Origin: Chloranthus sessilifolius
Taxonomy: Eukaryota > Streptophyta > Magnoliopsida > Chloranthales > Chloranthaceae
Length of the DNA stretch: 64,000 nt
Direction: 5' to 3'
Assembly: GCA_021018995.1 (NCBI GenBank)
Contig: CM037587.1
Location: 86,053,251-86,117,250 of the forward strand
In this document: positions 34,212 through 46,439 of the stretch, in pieces
Position numbering within the stretch: position 1 is the first letter of the stretch
Layout of the letters: each line of letters begins with the position of its first letter
Notes under the pieces: model-generated
The model's input: only the letters and a program-made list of their open reading frames with translations
What the model was told of the DNA's origin: nothing
Database searches by the model: none
Position numbers and translations under genes: made by a program

Positions 34212-37000
34212 GGTATCCGATCACTAATGATTGAATACCAAAGAAAAGAGACATTCGAAGAGGCCCAAGGCATTATTGACGGGTACGCTGCATTTAGAAC
34301 GAGCTTCAAACATCAGATGAGTAACAAGGTAAGAAAACGAAAGCCCTGTATGTCAGGAAAAATGGTCATTTCTCAAGGTAATTAGTCCCCAAGCGCTTAG
34401 CAACATTACTGGGCATAACCGAGGTGGAACAACCAACATGCTAGAAAAAACATCTGCATCTTGAGATAATGAAAGACGTTTGATATTCAAGTTTCATTCT
34501 GAATATAACAGCTCCGTGAGTGAGAAGGTGATCGACCCACACTTAAAGATAGGCGCAAGACAAAAATGCTAAGATCCACAGTTTGTGTCCAATCATATGA
34601 GGCATTGACTGCCTTACCTGAATGGTCATGGGAGCCCCTGCGTGAAGCAAGGTTTAAGGTCTTTGGGTGAACCCATTGATCCCAAAGTTTATTTAGCACG
34701 ACTATCGAGTGGAGCGAATAGATGTCGCAATGCTTTTTGAGAGTACATGTCATTTTTGATAACGTGCCCCTAGATCAACATGACCTAGAGCATCAAACTT
34801 CAAAATAACACTGAACAGATCCAACCAAAATTGGGTGCCCCCCGAAGGGGACATCCAATCCAGGTCTCTGCCAACAATGATCTTATAAATCATTTAACTA
34901 TGCATAAACATGTACCTATTAAAGGTGATAAGTAACAAAGGCGATAGAAGTCTCGACCTAGAACCTGTCCAGGTATAATTTATGAGAACAAATGACCATC
35001 CTGTGGTTACTCAGACACAAGGCATACACTTTACAGGGATACCGTGCCAATACAGGTTTTAAGCCTATGAAAATAAGGGAAACGAACCCTTCTGCATGCA
35101 TGTTTCAACATAGTTATATTGAGGTATAGTTTCATTTTCAACAGGTTGGTTTCAACCAACGATTGATCTTTTTCATAACGGAGTTATCCAGACCAAGAGT
35201 CCACACCTTCGAAATAGCTTGTGATGATTCTCAAGTTAGACACACACGTTCCTATGAATCCACAAACAGAGCGCTCCTCATAAAGATTTAGCAGTGGAGT
35301 CGGCCCGATCGAAACATTGACCGTTTGACTGGGATTGACACCGTTGCTCCTACTTTGAAGTAGGATCCACAGATCCAAGGCAAACCTTATACTTGGAACA
35401 TTAATTTAGCACAGCTGTGTTGCTGATAAAATATTGATATTTTACCGCATTGAAATCCGCATGTGCATGGCAAAAAGTTCCATAAAAACTCATCTATCTT
35501 TTTTGTTTTTAAAATGATTGCTTTTTTTCATTCATTTTTTTTAACAGACCGATCATCTGTGGAGAGATGCTTTATTTTATCTGTCCATCGACGAGAGGTT
35601 GCCTGCCTCAAGGTTTTGGACCATTTGATATTCCTGCACATTTCTCAAGAAAATGTTAGTCCCTTATTTATTTATATGGGTAATGAATATGCATCCTAAG
35701 TAACAGAAGGAGCAACAAACTTTTACCTACATTTTTTATATTTTTCAAAAAATATATATATTTTTTTGGATTTTTATTTTTAGATATTTTTTTTTCTTTT
35801 TCTTCACTTTAGGAATGGAAGTATAATGCTGTAAATGTGTACATGGAAAAGAGTAGAAATATAGAATTTTTTTGTATTTAGATTTTTCATGATTTTCTTC
35901 TTTTTCTTGGCTTTTCTTCTTTTTTTGTTTGATACCTTATCAGTGAGATGAAGTAATGGGTCCCTTTTTTAGCATAGCCGTACTCATTCATGCGGTCAGA
36001 CCTGAGTGAGGTTAAGAATTTTCAAGGTCGGAACGTCCATCCCTTTGGATCGAATTAACTTTTTCTCCTTACCTTGGGTCATACGTTTAACGATGTAGCC
36101 TGAAGATATTCCTAGTTAGAACCTGATTTGAGCTAACATGAGCGGCCCAATTGGCGATCAGATAATATAGAGATGTAACCGAAGGAAGTAACTGAATGAT
36201 TTTCTTCTTTTTTTTTTAACATTTTTACTCACAGCGCCCAAGACGGGTTTTCGCCGTGCTTGTTGTTACCCTTTTTTTTACCCGTAATGCCCTTTCGGGT
36301 TCACCTGATCCGCACAAGCTTGCTATTTTTACTCATAGCGCCCTTTCGGGTTTTCACTACGTCCATCTTTCTTTGAGCTTGTATTTTTATTTTATTTTCT
36401 TTTTATTTCTTTCATCATTTTTTTTTTCTCAAAAGCCATGACATAGACGTCGATTCCATCATAGCCGGCTGGATGGGGTACTAGTGTCATCTCTCAAATC
36501 GGCTCGTGTTGATTTAACAGATACTATGACTACTTATGAACCTAAAAAGAGGGCTTTCTTCAGGTTAAAGCTTGGCCATGGGTTAGGTTAGGATTTAAAG
36601 GTGTGTTGGGCTAAGAATGTTTCCTTGATACAACTTCAATTTTTCACAACATACTTTCTTTCTTGGAGGATTTTACTGTACACGCCCCATAATTCTCCTA
36701 TTATAATTATTTTATTTTATTTTCCTTTTTTTTTTTATCTTATTTCAGGCAATCTCTTTTTGAGGTTTTGCTTTTCTAATTTTTTTGGATTTTGATGGTA
36801 ACTTTACTTTCCTTTTTTGTATATGTATACACATCTTTTTTAGGGGGAAGGGGTTTATTGAAAGAAAGGCCCAGGCTCAAATAGGGTAGCAAAGGATATC
36901 ATCATTTTTAGGGATGTTTTTTGGCTACTATGCTTGGAATGATGGCCTCTTTTGGGTGGTTCTTAAGCAGTCACATATCTATTTCACCAATACTTACCTT
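34212..37000 (-). other. T1 3' non-coding region
   Basis: Aligns with 43171-46400 in T2. No reading frame with family motifs on either strand. Contains a three-copy 51-53-bp repeat at about 36234-36365. Confidence 0.7.
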
Positions 37001-39554
37001 ATAGCGATAGACTACGCGTAGAACCGTCAGACGTATCCAGCATTGATGGGCTCAGGAAGATGATCTTCGTCTATGGTAGCAAGGTGAATGGCGTATCCCG
37101 GTAGCACTTCTTGGATGACGTAAGGTCCTTCCCAGTTCGGCTTGAACTTCCCTCTCAGATCGGCGTGGAGGGATGGGAAGATCTTCTTCAATAAAGTATC
37201 TCCTACCGTTAGATCTCGACTGCGGACACATTTATTATAAGCGCGTGCGATTTACCCCTAGTAAACTTGAGTATGACACAAGGCTAGGAGTCTTTTCTCA
37301 TCTAGTAAATTCAATTATTCAAAATGGGATCTTTCTATCTCTGCTTTGGGTAAGCCTGATTCCATGAGGATTCAGAGCGAGGGTACTTCAATCTCTACTG
37401 GTAGGACGGCCTCAGTTCCATACATGAGGGAGAATGGTGTTGCCCTTGTAGTGGTATGAATTGACATTTTGTAGGCCCACAAAGTGAATGGAAACATTTC
37501 ACTCCAATCTCAGTAAGTGACGACCATCTTCTCTAGGATGCGAAAAACCGTCTTGTTTGCAGCTTCCACTACTCCATTAGTTTGAGGTCAATAAGGTGAC
37601 GAGCGATGGTGCTTGGTTTTGTATTGCTCACAGAAGGCTTGGATGCGCTTATTCGCAAAGTTTGTACTATTGTTTGTGATGATATCCTTTGATACTCCAA
37701 ATCGACACACTATTATTTTTGAGAAATTTCTCGACGTGACTGGCCGTGATGTTGGCTTCTAATGCCGCTTTTACTCACTTTGTAAAGTATTCAATGGCGA
37801 CGATGATGAACCATTGTCCATTTGATACTTTCAAATTAATCATTCCGACGATGTCAAGGCCTCAAGTAGCAAATGGTTAAGGAGTGGTCATGCAGTATAG
37901 ATCGTTGGTAGGATCGTATATCAGACTGGAGTGTTCCTGACACTTGTAACATTTTTGAACATATTTACATCAATCTGATTCCATAGTGGTCCAAAAGTAT
38001 CCCTGCCATAGAATTTTCTTAAAGAGCATGTGACCGCTGACGTGGGCCCTGCATACTCCCTCGTAGATCTCCTTCATAATACTGATCGCTTCACCTTCAG
38101 TGAGGCACCTGAGCAAGATGTTATTATAGGATCGCTTATAAAGGCATTCCCCGCAAATGACGTAGCTTGCTGCTAGACGTTGAATGGTTCGTCAGTCCGT
38201 CTTGGATGTACCCTCGAGGAAAGTTAGTGTCTCGAGAAAATTCTTGATATCTGAGAACTAAGGTGGCTCATCATCAGGTTTCGTAGGTTCCTCAATCTGG
38301 AGGTAGAAGGTCGGCTCATTCCTCTTCTCGATCATGATTGGCTTCATCTCAGCACCATATAGGATTTCTATCATTGATGCCAACATTGCTAATGCATCGG
38401 CAAAGGGATTTCTTATCCGGGGGACATATGAGAATGTCACTTCTCGGAAGCAAACTATCAGATCCTCTAGGTGTTCATGGGAAGGGATCAGTTTCTCATC
38501 TTTTGTCTTCCAATCTCCATTCAGATCGAGAGCCGCCTGCAAACCGGTGGTACAAGCTTCGTACTTGACCATATTGTTAGTTCAAGGAAAGTTGAGCTTG
38601 ATAGAGACTGGTACATGGGATCCTTTCAGTGAAATCAGAATGGTGCCAACTCCCTGTCCCTCAGCATTGGCTGTCCCGTCAAAGTGCATTACCTAATATC
38701 CTTCTGCTTCTTCTGTATTGTCTTTCATCATGAACAGGATGTCCTCCTCAGGGAACTCAGTTCTCAAAGGTTCATAATCTGACAAAGGATTGTCGGCAAG
38801 ATGATCGGTGAGTACCTGCCCCTTAATCGACTTCTGAGTGATGTAGGTGATGTCAAACTCAGACAATAAAAGCTGCCATCATGCGGTTCATCCAGTAAGA
38901 GCCAGCTTCTTGAAAGGTACTTCAACGGGTCCATTTGGGCCAAAAGTAGAACGAATTGGGATAGCAGGTAATGGCAGAGCCTCTAAGTAGCCCATATAAG
39001 AGCCAGGCATGCTTTCTCCAGATGATAATAGCGCGTTTCATAATCAGTAAACTTCTTGCTCAGATAGTAGATGGCCTTCTCTCTTCTTCCCGTCTCGTCA
39101 TGCTGCCCTATGACGCATCCCATTGAAACTTCCGTCATGGAGAGATACCTCAAGAGTAGTCTCCCTGGCTCAGGTGGTACCAAAATAGATGGGTTAAGGA
39201 GGTAGCTTTTGATTTTATCAAACACTGCCTGACAATCATCATTTCATTCAATGGGCGAGTTCTTCCGAAGTAGCTTGAAGATCGGCATGCAAATTAGAGT
39301 TAGTTGCGTAATGAACCGACCGATATATTATATTATGCCTAAGAACCCTCTAACCTCTTTCTCAGTAGATGGCGGTGGCATTTCTGTGATAGCTTTGACT
39401 TTGACTGGGTTGACCTCGATCCCTCTCCTGCTGACGATGAATCCTAACAATTTTTCGGACATAATGCCAAGAGTGCACTTCTGTAGATTCAGATGTAAAC
39501 TATACTTTCTTAGCCTCTCAAACAGTTTCTGGAGGTTTACAAAGTGATCGCCTC
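37001..39554 (-). pseudogene. T1 pol remnant: RT C-terminus, RNase H, integrase
   Basis: RT C-terminal part at 39554-38983 (FDKIKSYLLNP, MTEVSMGCVIGQHD, HLEKACLALIWAT). RNase H at 38572-38258: YEACTTGLQAALDLNGDWKT shows a 54-bp in-frame gap, relative to T2, that removes the GDS catalytic segment, while the later ADALAMLAS acidic site is kept. Integrase from about 38000 to 37020, with the zinc-binding CYKCQEH segment near 37950, many stops and no open segment of 60 codons. Inactive. Cut on the right by the Q LTR. Confidence 0.8.
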
Positions 39555-39805
39555 CGTAGACACCCCCATTTTACCTTCTCGGGATATATTTTTTATTCGA
39601 TCAACCTTTGACCCTTTTTAACCCTGATATGGGAACAATGCACTGAAACAACAGTACATGGCTAAACACAGGCTGAAACAATAGCTCTGTGGCTCAGATC
39701 CTGATATGGGGAAACTATATACTTATGCAATAGTATATAGTCAGAATGCAGACTGAAATAATAGTCTTGCATTTCATTCTAGAGACTAGACCCGGACAAC
39801 CTTGA

Positions 39806-40224
39806 ATTAAGCGCCTGAAACCTCGCGCGTAATTTGATTACACGCCACACCACAAACGTGCAATCAGTCCCCCTTTCAGACCAAACCTCCCTTCTCAGAC
39901 CTATCCGAGACTCGACTATGCGCCTAAAATTAGACGTGCGATCGGATTAGCGCCACAAAAATAGCGCGCATTTGGCCTACGCCCGACCTAGTCTCACTAC
40001 CCTTAACCCTTAAGTATTCTTGATTAAGCGCTTCTTAAGAACCACTTAATCAGATTGTGCACCTCCCATCATGCGCGCAATTAGCCCTAATTTTGTTAGG
40101 ACTAGGAAACTCGCTGAGCAAGTCAGCCGGTCGCTCATTGAGTCGGTAACCGGCTCGAAACGATTAAGCTCCAGGAAACTGACGCGCAATTCAATTAAAC
40201 GCCCGAAACATGGCACTTAATTGC
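39806..40224. repeat. Dyad array in Q LTR
   Basis: About a dozen AATTAAGCGCC, CGCGCGTAATTT, GATTACACGCC, CATGCGCGCAATTA-type copies in both directions, ending 8 bp before the TATA box at 40232. Confidence 0.8.
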
Positions 40225-40231
40225 AGAAAAA

Positions 40232-40242
40232 CCTATAAAATA
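40232..40242 (+). promoter_or_regulatory. TATA box in Q 5' LTR
   Basis: CCTATAAAATA, placed between the dyad array and the leader; the predicted start of genomic RNA would be some 30 bp further. Confidence 0.55.
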
Positions 40243-40412
40243 TTTTTTCTTAATTCGCCCGAGGAGGCTAGCAATTTTTTGGGAGAGAACGTATTTTTAA
40301 TTTGATTCCGAACCAGAGAACTCCGAGGACAAACTCATAGACCAACCTAATCATGATTTCGAGAGTCAAGCTTCGAATCCTCGAGATTTCTATCCGTAGC
40401 CCCGACCCTTAG

Positions 40413-40897
40413 GTAATAATTTAATCTTTTAATTCGCAGCCATAGCTTCTAATCTCTAGATCTAGGAATTCTATTATTTTTTTTATTTTCAGACCGTAGC
40501 ACCCTTTTCGGGCCGAAATTCTATATATCTAGTTCTAGTTCTCTGTTTCTAGAGCTAGTCCTTAATCTATCAATCCGATATACCGGTTCTAGACTTTAAC
40601 TCAGTTCTAAAATATCGATTTATAGTCCTATCATTAATTTCTAGTTCTAATCCTTTGATTCAGAACCAGTCCTTAATCATATGGCCTAATTTTCTGATTT
40701 CGAACTCGAATTCAGTCCTTAAAATTTAAATCACAGCTTTAATTCCCTATTTTTAATACTTTCAAATATTCTAAATATTAATTCCAGTCTTATAATTCTA
40801 GTTTATAATTTAATTCATAATTATTATTCTGAAATCAACTCTGAAAAGTCCAAGATATTATGTTACGGTCCAAAAATCAATTTGTCTTCAATTTCAG
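40413..40897 (+). other. Putative intron in Q LTR leader
   Basis: Donor TTAG|GTAATA, acceptor CTTCAATTTCAG|, T-rich inside (485 bp). Counterpart of 18742-19250 in P. The following 80 bp (CCACCCGATTTGCCCAAGGG onward) are strongly conserved. Confidence 0.5.
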
Positions 40898-40976
40898 CCA
40901 CCCGATTTGCCCAAGGGAGCTTACGGAGGGTACTCGGGAACGAGGCCAATCCTCCTTAGCATAGAGGGCCCAAACC
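40898..40976 (+). other. Conserved leader block after acceptor (Q)
   Basis: Counterpart of 19251-19325 in P: GATTTGCCCAAGGGAGCTTA, a GGTACTCGGGAACGAGG segment and CCTCCTTAGCATAGAGGGCC. Confidence 0.6.
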
Positions 40977-41583
40977 CCTTTTTTTAGGAATTTTAGAATT
41001 AAGTAATTGCTTTAGTTTTATACTTTTAGCATGATTAATTAGTAGGTTTATTTTACTTTAGCATGCTTAATTAATTAAGTGTCTTAAATCTTAGTATGAC
41101 TGATTAATCTCTTTAAATTTGAATTTAGTTGATTAATTCCTTGATTCAATTACAATTTAATGGAATCAATTTCGTCACTTCAACTAAAGCTTTTTTAGCA
41201 TAGTCAATTCATTTCTTTAATTAGAGATTTTCATAAAATTAGTTTATTTATTTTAATCAGATTTGGTAAATATTAGTTTATTCATCTTAATCAGATTTTA
41301 TTAGCATTAATTCCTTTGCTTAAATTAGAGTTTCGGTAAAATTAGTCTTTTTATTTCAATTAGATGTGCCTGAACCAATTAAAGTCTCACCAGAACTATT
41401 ACACATGCACTCCTAGTAGTATTGGGAAACTAATATTAATTAAACTTCTAATAGAATTGAGAAATCAACATTAATTGGACTCTTAATCGGATTGGAATAA
41501 ACCTATAAAACTAAATTCATAACAGAATCAGGGAAGTCTAAGCTGACTAGAATTATAACTATAAAGGGGAATAAAAAGGAAAT

Positions 41584-41588
41584 TAAAC
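41584..41588 (+). other. Target-site duplication of T2, left copy
   Basis: TAAAC directly left of the T2 LTR; the same five bases follow T2 at 57209-57213. Removing T2 and one copy restores continuity with the P LTR pattern. Confidence 0.85.
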
Positions 41589-42311
41589 TCTGCAACTGTG
41601 AGAATCGAGACGATCCCGTCACGACGGTATACTCTCTAATGAAAAATATAGAGTCGCCACCCGGAGCTTTCGGTGTCCCGGGAAATCTAGTTCATTTTTA
41701 TGAGCACCAAAGTGCTAAAAATATGACTTTGAATCCAGTCCACACCAAAGGCTCTTGGGTAGGGGCTTCGGTTATCGATCGGGAAGGTGTTAGGCACCGG
41801 ATCAACCCGCTTAATGCGGTCTCTACTAATGGCCAAAAATAAAATGAAGTAAAAGAAAAGAAAATTGCTTCCTCTTGCCCAAAAGGGCTTAGAATCCTAT
41901 TTGTGTCCCTCTGTTCCAACAAAAAAGTTGGTGGCATAACGGCATAAAAATTAGAGGGTAGGGAGAGCAAAAGGAGATAGGTGAAGAAAGGGGAGAGCCG
42001 GAGCCCTCGGGTCCTTGTAGCACCGTAGGAGAGCCGTGCGTTGGCTTGCTTTGATGAGGTTTTGAGGCTTGTATGGTGGAAAGAGGGGTTCTAACCTCAA
42101 AGGCTTGCTAACTAATAGGTAAAGAGGGAAGGTGAATGGGTAGCATGTACCTAAACTAAGGGATCTAAGGTGAAAATATCACTCAAAGGAGGTTTTGGAA
42201 TTCTGGAATTTGTATGGGAAGTGTGCACCAAAGGGGGAAAGATTTTGTCACTTCAAGCTCTTTCTCTCTTAGGACAAAATTCTCAACCCTTAAACCAAGG
42301 GGTGGGGGGCT

Positions 42312-42322
42312 CTATTTATAGG
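42312..42322 (-). promoter_or_regulatory. TATA box in T2 3' LTR
   Basis: Minus CCTATAAATAG, about 835 bp into the LTR. Matches 56331-56341 and 33545-33553. Confidence 0.6.
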
Positions 42323-42600
42323 AAAAGAATAGGTTAGGAGGCTACTTAGATGCTAATTGGGTTTCGCAATTAGGTAATCTCTTATCTAAGGATTCCTAGG
42401 GTTTTTGGAGCCTTGAGATGTGTGGAAGGGTCCTCCAATGGTGGATGATGGGGTGAGGCCTTAAGCCACTTTAAGGGGTGTAAATGGGCTTCAAAAGGGT
42501 GCAACAGAACTAGCAAAATGCACTCCAAAGGTCCAGGTGGTCAACAAGTCAAACCCCAATCACGATTTTCGGGGTAAAATCTAATAGTTACTGTTCATAT

Positions 42601-42774
42601 GCCTGGCGCAACTAATAGCTGCGCTAGGCAAATGTACAATAAAACATTAATGAACAGTGCCTGGAAGTCAGCTCGCAAGGATGCAGGGACCCATTTATAC
42701 CTGGCACAACTATTAGTTGCACCAGGCAAATCCAAGGGGAAAATGGCTTGGCGCAACTATTAGTTGCGCCAAGC
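42601..42774. repeat. Palindrome cluster in T2 3' LTR
   Basis: Three dyads at 42601-42629, 42700-42726 and 42746-42774. The last is perfect: a 14-bp arm GCTTGGCGCAACTA, one central T, and its complement. The others keep the centre AACTATTAGTT or AACTAATAGCT with a few arm mismatches. They lie upstream of the TATA box, within U3. Confidence 0.9.
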
Positions 42775-43157
42775 AAAAAATCTAAAATTCTACCCAATTT
42801 TCTAATGGTCATAACTTTTGATATATAACTCCGATTGATGTGATTTTTGACTTGTTGGAAAGATGGAGAAGTCTTTTTTCTAATGATATATGATTTAATA
42901 TTAGTATAAGACTTAGATAGTCCTAGTTCACCACTCTTTATCCATTACTCGGAAAGGTTAGGTATAGGATTAGAAATGAGTTCTAAGTGTCAGGATTGGA
43001 TTCTAAAGGTTCAGGATAGGTTCCTAAGGGATCTAGGGTGATTCCTAAGGGTTTAGGGTGATTCCTAAGGGTTCCATACATGCCATCAAAAGCTCAGAAT
43101 TACACCTCTCTCGAAATGTGTTGCGATCAGTTCTTGGGCCAAATTTGGGTGTCTACA

Positions 43158-43170
43158 GATGCCCCTCTTT
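43158..43170 (-). other. Polypurine tract of T2
   Basis: Minus AAAGAGGGGCATC directly before the 3' LTR start TGTAGACACCC. Confidence 0.85.
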
Positions 43171-46100
43171 GATATCCGATCACTAGTGATCGTATGCCAA
43201 AGAAAAGAGTCATCCGAAAAGGCCCAAAGCATTACTAACGGGTCCACTATATTCAGAATGAACTTTAAACATCGGGTGAGTAACACGATGAGAAAACGAA
43301 AGACCTGGGGTGCCAGGCTAATCATTCGTTTCTCGAGGTAATCGGTTCCCAAGCACTTAGCACTGGGCATAACCAAGGTAGAATGAATTGCGAAAGCCCA
43401 ATAGCTGGGTAAAACGTTCACCTCTCGAGGTGAGAAAGCCCGTTAGTCGAGAAAAATGTTTGCTTCTCGAGATGATATGAAGGTGATTGATGTTCGAGAT
43501 TCATTTTGAATGTAACAACTTCGTAAGTAAGAGGGGTGATTAACCCACATTCATAGATAGGCGCGAAGTAAACATATGCAAGGCTCCATAGTTTGCGTCC
43601 AATCCTATGAGGCATTCGATGGCCCCATCGGACTATTCGCAGGTGCCCCTGCTAGAAGTAGGGTTCGAGATCTTTGGGCGAACCCATTGATCCCAAAGTT
43701 TATTTAGCATGACCACCCGAGCAAAGTGAATAGATGCCACAATGCTTTTTGGGAGTACGTGCCATTTTTTTTAAAAGCATACCTCAGCTTAGCATGACCT
43801 AGAGTATCCTGTTTTGACTTTCTTAAACAGATCTAGCCAAACATTGGGCACCTCCCAAAAGGGGCATCCAATCCTAGTCTCTGTTGACAATGATCATAAT
43901 CATCAATTAACTATGCATAATCATGCACCCATCAGGGGCAATAAGCAACAACAAAGGTGATGGAAGCCTCGACCCGGACCCACTCGGGTACAATTTACGG
44001 GGACAAACGACCATCATACTGATAGCCAGACGCATGGCGTACACTTTATAGTGATACCGCTGCCCACACAGGTTTTAAGCTTGCAGAAAATAAAAGGGAA
44101 ATGAATCCTTCTGAATGCATGGTTGCACATAGTTTGATTGATATGTAATCTCATTCCTAACAGGTTGGTTTCAACCAACGATTGACCTTTTCCAACAGAG
44201 AATCTGAAGCTTAAGAAACTTAAGTTCACATGAATCCAAAACAGAGCACTCATTGCAAAGATTTAGCAGTGGAGTCGACTCGATCGAAACATTGACTGTT
44301 TGACCGGGACTGACACCGTTGCTCCTTCCTTGAAGTAGGATCCAGAATCTAAGGCGTGCCTTAGACTTAGGACGTTATTATAGCACAGTGTTGTTGCTGA
44401 TAAAATATCGACATTTTACCGCATCAGAACACGGATGTGCGTAGCTCTGTAGGGAAGCATAAATTTATTCTTTTTCCCTTTTTTCTTTTTTTTAAGATTG
44501 CTTTTTTTCATTTTTTTTTAAAACAAGCATTATCTGGACCTCGAACCCCAGGAGGCGCACGCCCAGAGAACTCATACCAAGAGCCCATGTCTCCGCAATA
44601 GTTTGCGACGAAACTAAAGCCAAAATATGGAGCCATCAGGGCGAAGATTTAGCGGTGGAATCAATCTGATCCAAGCGTTGACTGTTTGACCAAAATTGAC
44701 ACCGTCGCTCTTATTTTGAAATAGGATCCATGGATCCAAGGCGAACCTTAGACCTAACACATTAATTTTGCACAGTTGTGTTGCCAGTAAAATATTGATA
44801 TTTTACCGCATCGAAAATATGCGAGTGTGTAGTTATGCATAGCATGAAAACATAGATTTCTTTTTCTTTTCAAAATGATTTTCATCATTTTTTTGTTAAA
44901 CCTGACGTCAGTGGTGAGATGCTTTATCTTATTTGTCCATCGCTGACAAGTTGTCCACTTCGAGGCTTTGGACAGTGTGATGTTTCTGCACATTTTCGAG
45001 AAAACGTCAGTCCCTTTTTTATTTATACATATAAAGAAAATGCATCCTAAACAACAGAAGAAAAAGTAGATTTCTACCTACACTTTTTCATTTTCAAGAT
45101 ATTTTTAGGATTTTTGTTTTTAGAGATTTTTTGTTATTTTTCATCATTTTTGAGATTGAAATATGATGCTGGAAATATGTACATGAAAATGAGTTGAAAT
45201 ATATACACATTTTTTGGATTTTGGATTTTTCTTGATTTTTTGTTCTTGGCTTTTCTTCTTTTTTTTTTTTTTTTTTTTGATGCCTTGATAGTGTGACAGA
45301 GTAACGGGTCCCATTTTGAGCATAGTCGAACTCTTTCATACAGTCGGACCTAAGTGAGGTTTTAGAGTTTACCAAGGCCGGAACGTTGATCCCTTTGGAT
45401 TGAGTTAAACCTTTCTCCTTGCCTCGGGTCATACGTTTGACGATGCGGGTTTCACAAAGACAATTCTGGTCGGGACTCGATTTGAACTAACATGTGCAGC
45501 CCAGCCAGACAAGAGGGTACATGAAGAGTAACAAAAGGGTTCTTCAAACATCAATCTTCTCAATCAGTCCAAAGCTTTCTTTTCTTTTCCTTTTTCTTTT
45601 CTTTCTCCTTCTCTCTTTTTTTTTTCTTTTCATTTATCTCCTTTTTTACTCGAGGCGCCCTTTCAAGTTTTCACCACGTCCATGGGTTTAGCTCTCTTAC
45701 CCCAAGCGCCCCTTCGGGTTTTCACTTGGTCCGCACAAGCTCGTAGTTTTTACCCATAGCGCCCTTTCGGTTTTCACCACGTCCATCTTACTTTGAGCTT
45801 GTATTTTTATATTTTTATTTTATTTATTTTTTATTTCCTTTTTTTAACAGCCACGACATAGACGTCCATTCCATCGTAGCCAGCTAGATGGGGTTCTGGT
45901 GTCATCTCACTACTCGGCTTGTGTTGACTTTAACAGATGCTATGACTGCTTGTGAACCTAAAAAGAGGGCTTTCTTCAGGGTGTAGCTTGGCCATGGGTC
46001 AGGTTAGGATTTGAAGGTATGCTGGGCTAAAAAGTGTTTCTTTGATATGGCTTCAGTTTTCTCAACATACTTTCTTCCTTGGGGATCTTACTGTACATGC

Positions 46101-46400
46101 CCCATGATTTTTGTTCTTTTTGCTTTATTTCAGGCAATCCTTTTCTTTTGTGTTTTTTGGGGTTTTGCTTTTTGGATCTTGATGGTAATTTCACTTCTCT
46201 CTTTTGAATGTACATACACACATTTTTTGGGAAAGGAGTTATTGAAAAAAAAAAAAGACCCAGGCTCAAATGGGGTAGTAAAGGATATCATCATTTTTTA
46301 GGGGATGCTTTTTTTTCTGCTACTGTGCTTGGAATAATGGCCTCTTTCATGTTGTTCTTAAGCAGTCACGTATCTATTTAACCAATACTTATCTTATCGT
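43171..46400 (-). other. T2 3' non-coding region
   Basis: No gene seen on either strand. Aligns with 34212-37000 of T1 but is longer, partly through a duplication whose copies start near 44261 and 44647 (offset 386-397 bp; shared ATTTAGC-GTGGA, TTGACTGTTTGACC and TTTTACCGCAT). A three-copy 51-53-bp repeat lies at 45655-45790. Confidence 0.7.
45655..45790. repeat. Three copies of a 51-53-bp unit in T2
   Basis: GCGCCCTTTC..GGTTTTCACC starts at 45655, 45706 and 45759. T1 has the same arrangement at 36234, 36287 and 36338 with spacings 53 and 51, so it predates the split of the copies. Confidence 0.8.
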
Positions 46401-46439
46401 AATAGACTAAGAGTAGAACCATCAGACATATCCAGAGTT

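Larger units (their letters stand above)
32784..39554 (-). mobile_element. T1: Tat element, 3' half, minus strand
   Basis: On the minus strand: truncated RT (39554 down), RNase H, integrase, long 3' non-coding region, PPT (34199-34211), 3' LTR (34198-32784). Aligns with T2 (41589 to about 48972) throughout. RT is cut at 39554 by the start of the Q 5' LTR; the missing 5' half should lie beyond Q, outside the window. The left flank of the 3' LTR is TTGGG, whose duplicate would be there too. Confidence 0.85.
39555..41588 (+). repeat. Q 5' LTR, first part (split by T2)
   Basis: Starts (C)GTAGACACCCCC, matching the P LTR start with one changed first base. It continues in alignment with P to AATTAAAC, where T2 begins; the remainder is 57209-57503. 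Joined length is about 2324 bp against 2256 in P. Confidence 0.85.
41589..43157 (-). repeat. T2 3' LTR (1569 bp)
   Basis: Plus view: TCTGCAACTG start (second base changed from the usual TG), GGTGTTAGGCACC block, TATA at 42312-42322 (minus CCTATAAATAG), palindrome cluster 42601-42774, end GGGTGTCTACA. Partner of 55605-57208. Confidence 0.9.
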
